The position numbers and the translations under genes are program-made. DNA of 64,000 nt, from the NCBI RefSeq assembly GCF_000247695.1, contig NW_004624776.1, positions 13,807,196-13,871,195 on the forward strand, written 5' to 3'. The notes beneath the pieces are model-generated. The model worked only from the letters and a program-made list of their open reading frames with translations. It did not search any database and was not told the origin of the DNA. Numbering within the stretch: the stretch's first letter is position 1; each line of letters starts with the position of its first letter. Positions 57,336-64,000 of this stretch are shown here, in pieces. This stretch comes from Heterocephalus glaber (lineage: Eukaryota; Chordata; Mammalia; Rodentia; Bathyergidae).

Positions 57336-57635
57336 CCCATACAAAAACAGGCAGCAGGATGGCGTAAGCCCCTGAGTCACAGTCTACTGACCTTGATCTA
57401 GTAGATGAGTACCTTACAGGGAGGCTGGACTTGGACTCAGTGCCCCCGAGCCCACTGCATGGAGTAGGTGGCACTTGATTGGCCTGAGCTGGAGGTGGAG
57501 CTAGATGTGGAGGATGTGTCCAGCATGCATTGTGCCCTGAAGGGGACACAGGACCTGGGAATCAGCCACTGCTGGGAGGAGAGATGGTCAAAATGTCAGA
57601 GGCACATAGGTCACTCTGTGCCTCATTCTAGTGTG

Positions 57636-57852
57636 TGTGTGTTTTCCTAGTATGAGGGATTAACCCCAGGGCCTTCAGGCTGAGCTACATCCTCACTCCC
57701 TTTTTATTATTATTATCATCTTTTTTTAAAGTTTTGAGACAGGGTCTCATTGAGACACTAAGTTGCCCAGGCTGGGCTCAAACTTGCAATCCTCCTGCCT
57801 CAGCCTCCCAGAGTGCTGGAATTACAGGTGTAGACCACCATGCCCAGCAATC
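57636..57852 (-). repeat. B1-dID SINE (antisense)
   Basis: ID part (TAGTATGAGGGATTAACCCC, GGCTGAGCTACATCCTCACT), TTATTATTATT linker, B1 part (GAGACAGGGTCTCATTGAGA to GACCACCATGCCCAGC). Confidence 0.85.
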
Positions 57853-57899
57853 TGTGCATAATTCTAAGGCTTCCCTTGAATTGCTCACTGCATACCACA

Positions 57900-58060
57900 G
57901 TCCTATGAACCAGATGGCATTACTGTTCCAGTTCTGTAGACAAGGGAACAGAGGCAGTGCAGACAGATTGCTGGCCTGAGGTCCACTGCATGAGGGGCTA
58001 GCAGTGAGATGGGATGGAATCCTGGCAGAGTCTATGCCCACAAGCACCACTCTTCCACCT
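57900..58060 (+). repeat. MIR-like ancient SINE
   Basis: TTCTGTAGACAAGGGAACAG, GGCAGTGCAGACAGATTGC and a GGAATCC terminal block suggest a decayed MIR in the last C1QTNF9 intron. Confidence 0.5.
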
Positions 58061-58297
58061 AGGCAGAAGAAACAGGGAAGTGCCAGGTGTTTACCCAGAA
58101 TTCAGAAAGGGAAACTCACTGGGTGGGATGGGCAGCTGGGGCTGGTCCAGAGACAAGAGATGAATACCATGCTGAGGTCTCATTCTGTGTTTACTCCAGT
58201 GAGGAGCTCTTGAGGGGCTGTCACTGCACTAGGGCTGAGTGCCTGTTCATGAGGGAATAATTCACAAACCATCTCTTTATTTGCTTCCTCTACTTAG

Positions 58298-59070
58298 GGG
58301 CAGATGGAAAAGTTGAAGCCAAAGGCATCAAAGGTGACCCTGGCTCCAGAGGACCCCCAGGGAAGCATGGGCCAAAGGGATCTGTTGGTCCCATAGGAGA
58401 GAAAGGACTCCAAGGAGAGACCGGCCTTGAAGGACAGAAGGGGGACAAAGGTGACGTGGGTCCCATGGGTCCCCAAGGTCCAACAGGCACCACTGGACCT
58501 TTGGGCCCCACTGGCTTAACTGGCCCCATAGGCCCGATTGGCAAGCCAGGTCCCAAGGGAGAAGTGGGACCCATGGGATCCCAGGGTGAGCCCGGAGTCC
58601 GAGGAATAAGAGGATGGAAAGGGGATAGAGGAGAAAAAGGCAAAATTGGTGAAAGTCCAGTTTTGCCAAAAAGTGCTTTCACTGTAGGACTGACTGTGCT
58701 GAGCAAGTTTCCCCCTTCAGATGCACCCATTAAATTCGACAAGATCTTATACAATGAATTCAATCATTACAATGTGGCTACAGGGAAGTTCATGTGTCAT
58801 ATTGCTGGTGTCTATTACTTCACCTACCATGTCACTGTTTTCTCCAGGAATGTGCAAGTCACGTTGGTCAAAAATGGGGTAAAAATACTGCACACTAAGG
58901 ATGGTTACATGAGCTCTGAGGACCAGGCCTCTGGTGGGATTGTCCTGCAGCTGAAGCTTGGGGATGAGGTGTGGATGCAGGTGACAGGAGGAGAGAGGTT
59001 CAATGGTTTGTTTGCAGATGAGGATGATGACACGACATTCACAGGCTTCCTGCTGTTCAGTAGCTCATGA
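58298..59070 (+). CDS. C1QTNF9: C1QTNF9 last coding exon: collagen repeat and C1q domain
   Basis: Acceptor TCTACTTAG, then two bases completing a Gly codon and 256 codons to TGA at 59068-59070. The first part continues the collagen stalk to about residue 190, with one interruption where Glu stands in a Gly position (GKV-EAK-GIK), which I recall from human CTRP9 too. The globular C1q/TNF-like domain follows (about residues 195-333), with AFTVGL at its start, the [12 protein letters not shown] strand, a single Cys ([12 protein letters not shown]), and [13 protein letters not shown] at the end. Combined with the two upstream exons the protein is 333 residues, the length I recall for human CTRP9. 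The gene appears intact. Confidence 0.97.
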
Positions 59071-59790
59071 TGGAGAAGCCTTCCAGTCCCTGCCTCCCTG
59101 TCAGAATAAGTGTGGTGCAGAATAACTCAGTGGCTCAACTGTATTCCTTCCTCCAATTATTGCAATAATCCTAAAAAGGTGCAAGTGGTGAAGTTTCTCT
59201 TAAACTTGGTTCCATGTAACTTACAATCTTTCCAAGGTTAAATTGTTAAATATTTGCCCTTTTTATTTTAATTTTAAAATTTTCTCTGCAGCGCTACATC
59301 TGTCACCCTGTTTATTCTGATTTATTTAATATTTTCATCATTCTATTACCTGAGAAATACTTTGCATGTGTGTTTCTGGTGGGAAGGGAGTTCTGGTGTC
59401 ACTTACTGATACCAGAGAAATAAATGTAACTCCCAAGTTATTGTACTCAGACAACACTATGCATTGCATTTGTAAAGACAGTCTTGACTTCACTTTGATC
59501 AACTGGTAACCCAGTTGGAAGCATGTCCTCAACTCTAATGACACTTATCTATAAGCCAATTAAGTTGTAGGCATAAATAGTTTTAAAAATCCAAAAAGGC
59601 AGTAAGAAGAAAAAATGGTTGAGCTCAAACAAAACAGTTGTGGATGTTGCATAGTCACAAATTGAACAGACAGACACACATAGGACAATTGTTAATAGAT
59701 CAGAGTGCATTTAGATGTATTTGGCCAAGTTGAATTGCAGTAACACTTTTATGGTTTTTAAGTGTGTGACTGTAAATAAACTAGTCAGAA
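59071..59790 (+). other. C1QTNF9: C1QTNF9 3' UTR (inferred)
   Basis: AT-rich sequence after the stop. AATAAA hexamers occur at 59419-59424 and 59775-59780, so the UTR may be about 0.37 or 0.73 kb. No SINE interrupts it. Which signal is used cannot be told from sequence. Confidence 0.5.
59419..59424 (+). terminator. C1QTNF9: Candidate C1QTNF9 polyadenylation signal
   Basis: First canonical AATAAA after the C1QTNF9 stop codon; a second lies at 59775-59780. Confidence 0.45.
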
Positions 59791-62706
59791 CTTTTTATAG
59801 GTAAATTAACAGAGATCTCTTGTAAAAAGAATCAGAGGGAACAGTAAAAACCTCTTACACCTATGAAAGCAAAGATGGTTTTAAGACAGGCCCTAGGATG
59901 ACAGTTTATCTGACTAAATTACTGAGCTATACAGGCTTCTTATTGTTGTTCTGATAGCCATAGTTGTTTGATAGCCATAGCTGATAGCCCAACTGCTGTT
60001 TTGATAGCCCCATGTAACTGTTCCCTCTAAAGAGACAGACTGTTAAAGGTAATTTTAATGATTTTGGGGTTGGAGGAGGGTGTGCAGGCCAGGTTTGGGT
60101 GCAGAAAGAGACTAGGTGGCACTCTTTGGAGGTAAATATGTATTCCAAACAGTGCGGGGGAAAGACCTGCCAAAGCTCCAGTCTGTCCTGATGCAGATGT
60201 CTCCCTATGACTGTTTTTCTCATTTTGAAAAGAAACAAGGGGAAAGAAGGCATCCCTGCCTATCTTCCAATCTAAGGCATTCCCTAGACTTAACCCTGTC
60301 CAGCACCAGCAGCAGCAAACTGGAGGTGCAAGGAAGTGGCCAGAGCCGGGTTAGCCACCCTTACCATGCACCTGGGTCCCTTTCTTTGTGACCCTGTGGC
60401 CCTTCGGACCATACTTAGCTATAGGCCTTCCTTTTTCAGAGCCTCAGTTAGAATATCTCTGAGAATAGTGGACAGCCTGGCAAGATGTTCTGGAGAGAAA
60501 TCAAGACTAGAGAGGCAGTCCGCTGGGGACTGCAGCTGTGCCTATACTTTAATACCTGTTTGTGTTTAAAACTGTTATTAAACTCATAAGGTTCCCTAGA
60601 GATGTTTTGTTCTATCAATGAACTTATCTGTGCTATAAAAACCAGTCAGCAGAGAGGGAAGTAAGAGGCATTGATCTCCAGTTCTGCCTGAGGACTCAAA
60701 GGCAGATAAATTTGGACTAAAACTTTTACATTTATTATTTGAAATTTTCAGGGTTAAATCTAAACCAGAGTTTTAGAATATGACCCAAAGATAAGTGAAG
60801 GTCAGCCTCATTCTGGAAGGATCTCAGGGAGGAGAAATTCACCATTCTGGAAACTTGGTCCTGAAATCTAGCACCCACAGAGGAGGGAATTGCCTTGGAT
60901 CAAACACTGTGTTATTTCTCAGGGGCAGGGCAGTGGAGAAGGGACAGAGGAGTGACTCGAAATGGCACAAGAACTAAATCCTAACCATCTCAAGTGCAGA
61001 ACAAGATTGAGAGCTTTCCCAGAGTGGGTTTCTAATCCTTAGCAAAACACATCTCCAGAGACAAAAGCTATGATTGACTCCAACTGCATTGCCAAGCAGA
61101 AAATTAAACCAATAATCAAATAACCTGAATGGCTACTTTTAACCTTTTGAAAGAGAGTGAGAGAGAAAAAACAAAAGTGCTCCAACTATATTGTTTAGGG
61201 TTTACTTTCCAATAAATGACTCTGAATCAAAAAGTTCAAAAACCCCAGCCTACAAAAGAGATCTATCATCTCCAGGGACAGATACAGAAAGGTAATAGTC
61301 CAGAAGAAATCTCGGCCCTGGGCCCTACGACAAAGAGGTGTTTGGAACATTTTGGGTTCTCTATCTAATAGTCACCACAGCAGTACTGGCTAGTCTCTAC
61401 TTAAATCCACTCTGGAAATATATATCTCCTGGTATCTGTAATACACTCAAGAAACTCCCAAATTAAAGTTTGTACTCATTGCCTAGCAATCACAAATTAC
61501 ATGTTAGTAAAGGCACATTCATCAGTTTTTCCTCTCTCACATGTACACGATAGAAGAGAAAGGTTGACTAAAACATTTTTTTCACCCTTAGTTAGCATAT
61601 GTAAGGTACAAGTGTAAATCGCTCCTCTGATAGCTATTCTCCTGTGTTACAGGCAAGCAGTTTTTGTAAACTGCCTCAGCCTGACCTCCTGGACGAAGGT
61701 CTGATTTTTTTTAGAGAAGGTGCTCTAGCAAGCCAAGGAGTTCCAAAGCTAACTCCCAGTGAGCTAGAATGAAAAGAAAAACTCTGAGGGGTTCTCTCTT
61801 AACTTAGACCTTTGTCCTACCAAAACATTCTCAGGGGATCTAGAGGGTCACTGTCATCACCCATTTCTGGCCCTATAAACGTATCAAGACATATCTGAAG
61901 AGGCAGTCTGTCTTACTACCACAGAGTGAGAAGTCCAAACCTGTAGCTCAACTCTTAGTGGAGATTTAAGGGAGGGTTCTAATTGTGTTGTCTCGGGTAA
62001 CTCTGGGACAGAGGATACCAGGAGATCACCGAGAGAGTTACCTCTCACCTCCCTGAGGAGTGCAGGTGGGAACTATAGATAAGTGGAGATTTCTCTGATG
62101 GTTACTCAGTCAGGCTGTTGGGACCCAGCTTCCACTGAGGACCCTTTGAGTGCCCACTGGGGAGTCACCCCAGCCACAGGCCCTCAGTTGCTGTCTCATC
62201 CTCCACTGATTCCACACAACCAGAGATCTCTCTCTGGGAAAGAATCCAGCTGCCTGTCTGGCCAACATCTTCACTGGCTGCAGTGGAGGATTAACCAGAA
62301 GGTGGTGGGGGAACCTGTCCTCTGCTTTGAGAGTGGCAGCTGCTCTAAGAGCAGTTAACTAGCTGGCAGAGTAACCACTACTCTTAAGAGTTCTATAAGG
62401 GATGGATAATGATTGCCTGCATGTATACTTCCTAGATATAATTCCTTTTACAAATTCACATTCTTGGCTAGTATCGAAGTCTACTAGGGGAGCACCAACC
62501 TTACCTTTCCCCAGTGCCACTACCTAAAATAAGAAAACAAGCCACCTTGTAATCACCAAAAAGTCAAGAAAGGAATATAAGGAAATTTAGCAACTGGTGC
62601 GTCTAAATGCAGCATAAAAACAAGAATACAAGACCCTACTTGAAAAAAATAAAATGTCCCATCAAAGAAACAGGGAAACATCACCAACTCCCCATGCTCT
62701 TAACTT
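59791..62706. other. Intergenic region downstream of C1QTNF9, unclassified
   Basis: About 2.9 kb without SINEs, without a convincing coding frame and without a family I can name. A TATAAAAACC motif at about 60635-60644 and short local repeats (TGATAGCC, about 59952-60008) hint at a lineage-specific LTR or other repeat, but termini were not found. Confidence 0.35.
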
Positions 62707-62719
62707 AAATCTATCACCA

Positions 62720-62806
62720 TTTTTTTGTGGAGGGGACTGAGGATTGAACTTGGGACCTTGCGCTTGTGGGGCAGGTGACAGAACCACCAAGCTAAATTCC
62801 CGGCCC
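62720..62806 (-). repeat. Young tRNA-derived SINE with perfect target-site duplication
   Basis: T-run, GAGGATTGAACTTGGGACCT and GAACCACCAAGCTAAATTCC. Flanked by an exact 13-base duplication AAATCTATCACCA at 62707-62719 and 62807-62819. Confidence 0.92.
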
Positions 62807-63253
62807 AAATCTATCACCAGTTTAACAAAAAGACAAGACATAAGTGATTGACAAACAAGAAGACAACAATTTCAATTACCTAAATGAGTCACAGTTCAGA
62901 ATCCAGTCAAAAATATTTAGGGGTTCCCAGAAACAAAAGCAAACACGTACCTCCTTCCAAAGATCTTGATGGAACCTCTAAGATGATACAGGGAAAATAA
63001 ATGTGACTCCCAACCTGCTAGATGTTAGATATGCAGAGTTCATGTTCTCTGAAGTCGAGGAATGAATTCTAAGAAACAGCAAAGATTAAAAGCAGGGCAT
63101 TTTATTGGGGAATTGGAATGGGGAATAGGAATAGCTCCTGAGACAGAGAGGAGGAGTCCCAAATGGGTTGCCAGTGAGCTCACTTCTCTGAGAAAGTTTT
63201 ATAGAGCAAAGCCATGAGGGGTGGATACAACGTGGGTCAAATTATAATCATCC

Positions 63254-63337
63254 TGGCTGGGGATGGAGTTTAGTGGCACCGTGCCTGCCTGGCAAGTGCA
63301 AGGTTCTGAGTTCAATTCCTGGTACCAGCAAAGAAAT
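63254..63337 (+). repeat. tRNA-derived SINE
   Basis: GGCTGGGGATGGAGTTTAGT and GTTCTGAGTTCAATTCCTGG. Same family as the young copies, but no target-site duplication was recognised; an AT array occupies its tail. Confidence 0.82.
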
Positions 63338-63436
63338 ATATATATATTATATATATATTTATATATAATATATATATATATTATATATATATTTATATAT
63401 AATATATATATATTATATAAATATATATATATATTC
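63337..63436. repeat. AT-rich microsatellite/minisatellite
   Basis: About 100 bases made only of A and T. Besides TA dinucleotides it has a higher-order pattern in which TATATATTTATATATAATAT recurs at roughly 35-base spacing. It starts from the tail of the preceding SINE. Confidence 0.95.
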
Positions 63437-63437
63437 A

Positions 63438-64000
63438 ACCAATATGATTACAAGTATAGCCACTTAACTAATACTGACCCAGTAGTAGCAAAGGCGAATG
63501 GACGACATCAGTAACCCTGGTCAATAACCTATAATCTTGTCTTTAGTCTTAGTCTTCATAGTCTAGTCTTAGTGAGTAGAAGAGAGATAATGAGATAATA
63601 TTTTATTTATACAGGAAATCTCTAAAGGATGGTACAATAGTCTCAAGCTTCCTTAGGAAAGTATGTAAATCTGGCCATTGTGACTTTAATCTTCAAATGT
63701 GCCTCCAGTCAGTTTTTGATGTGTTCTCATCTTTGGCACTGACTCCCTTGAGGGCCTGGCCTTGACTGACTGCCTATAACATTTCTGCCTAACTTAGCTG
63801 TCTGTAATAGAAGGAGCCATATCATTATTTATTGCTCATCTGCATTGCAGAAGACCTTAGGCTGGGATGCAGCTCAGTGGTTGAACCCTTAACTAGATGT
63901 ACCAGGCCCTGGGTCCCAGCTCTAGTGCTACTGTTACACTCAGTGAGAGAGAACCAACCAGAGACCGATATTAAATCCACACAGGAGTTTATTACCGGCC
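63438..64000. other. Window end: unclassified sequence and an ID remnant
   Basis: An ID-like + strand element at about 63862-63935 (GGCTGGGATGCAGCTCAGTG, CAGGCCCTGGGTCCCAGCTC). The final bases (CAGGAGTTTATTACCGGCC) could be the antisense start of another retroelement but the window ends there. Confidence 0.4.

Noticed and set aside
58290..58763. 157-codon antisense open frame rich in Pro and Gly opposite the C1QTNF9 last exon
   Set aside because: It is the complement of the Gly-X-Y collagen codons; GGN/CCN composition keeps the reverse frame open. No independent evidence for a gene.
1..64000. CRISPR arrays, operons, phage or bacterial mobile elements
   Set aside because: No spaced direct repeats of that kind, no dense coding and no ribosome-binding-site pattern; introns, SINEs and splice sites show vertebrate nuclear DNA.

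Overview
This is ordinary mammalian nuclear DNA, almost certainly from a rodent. It holds two protein genes on the + strand in a dense field of SINEs. Three SINE types are present: 7SL-derived B1 elements, tRNA-derived ID-type elements, and B1+ID composites (B1-dID type). No B2 element was seen, which argues against mouse or rat. The SINE mix suggests a squirrel, beaver or kangaroo-rat related lineage, with beaver or another castorimorph as my best guess (inference only). No prokaryotic feature, CRISPR array, operon or bona fide tRNA/rRNA gene is present.

Positions 1-45.7 kb are the 3' part of SPATA13 (Asef2), a Rac/Cdc42 guanine nucleotide exchange factor. Nine consecutive coding exons between 27.1 and 42.1 kb encode an acidic linker, SH3, DH and PH domains and the C-terminal tail. 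Their splice phases all agree. A CpG-rich patch near 14.8-15.1 kb is followed by a short ORF that ends in a phase-1 donor. It fits an alternative first coding exon, giving a predicted 574-residue short isoform. The exons for the APC-binding N-terminus of the long isoforms were not found and presumably lie upstream. A SINE-free 3' UTR of about 3.65 kb runs to about 45.73 kb.

Positions 45.7-53.5 kb are intergenic, with old L1 debris on both strands and an almost perfectly delimited solo LTR. Positions 53.5-59.8 kb hold C1QTNF9 (CTRP9), a secreted collagen/C1q-domain adipokine. Its three coding exons give a complete 333-residue protein. The order SPATA13 then C1QTNF9 in the same orientation matches human 13q12.12. 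Positions 59.8-64 kb hold no recognised gene.

The two genes have no evident functional link: one is an intracellular cytoskeletal regulator, the other a circulating hormone-like protein. I found no wholly new system. The observations most worth follow-up are the inferred SPATA13 alternative promoter/first exon, a tandem in-frame splice acceptor, an apparently recently active tRNA-derived SINE family with clean target-site duplications, a solo ERVK-type LTR in an old L1, and a TA-flanked MITE nested in a Tigger remnant.
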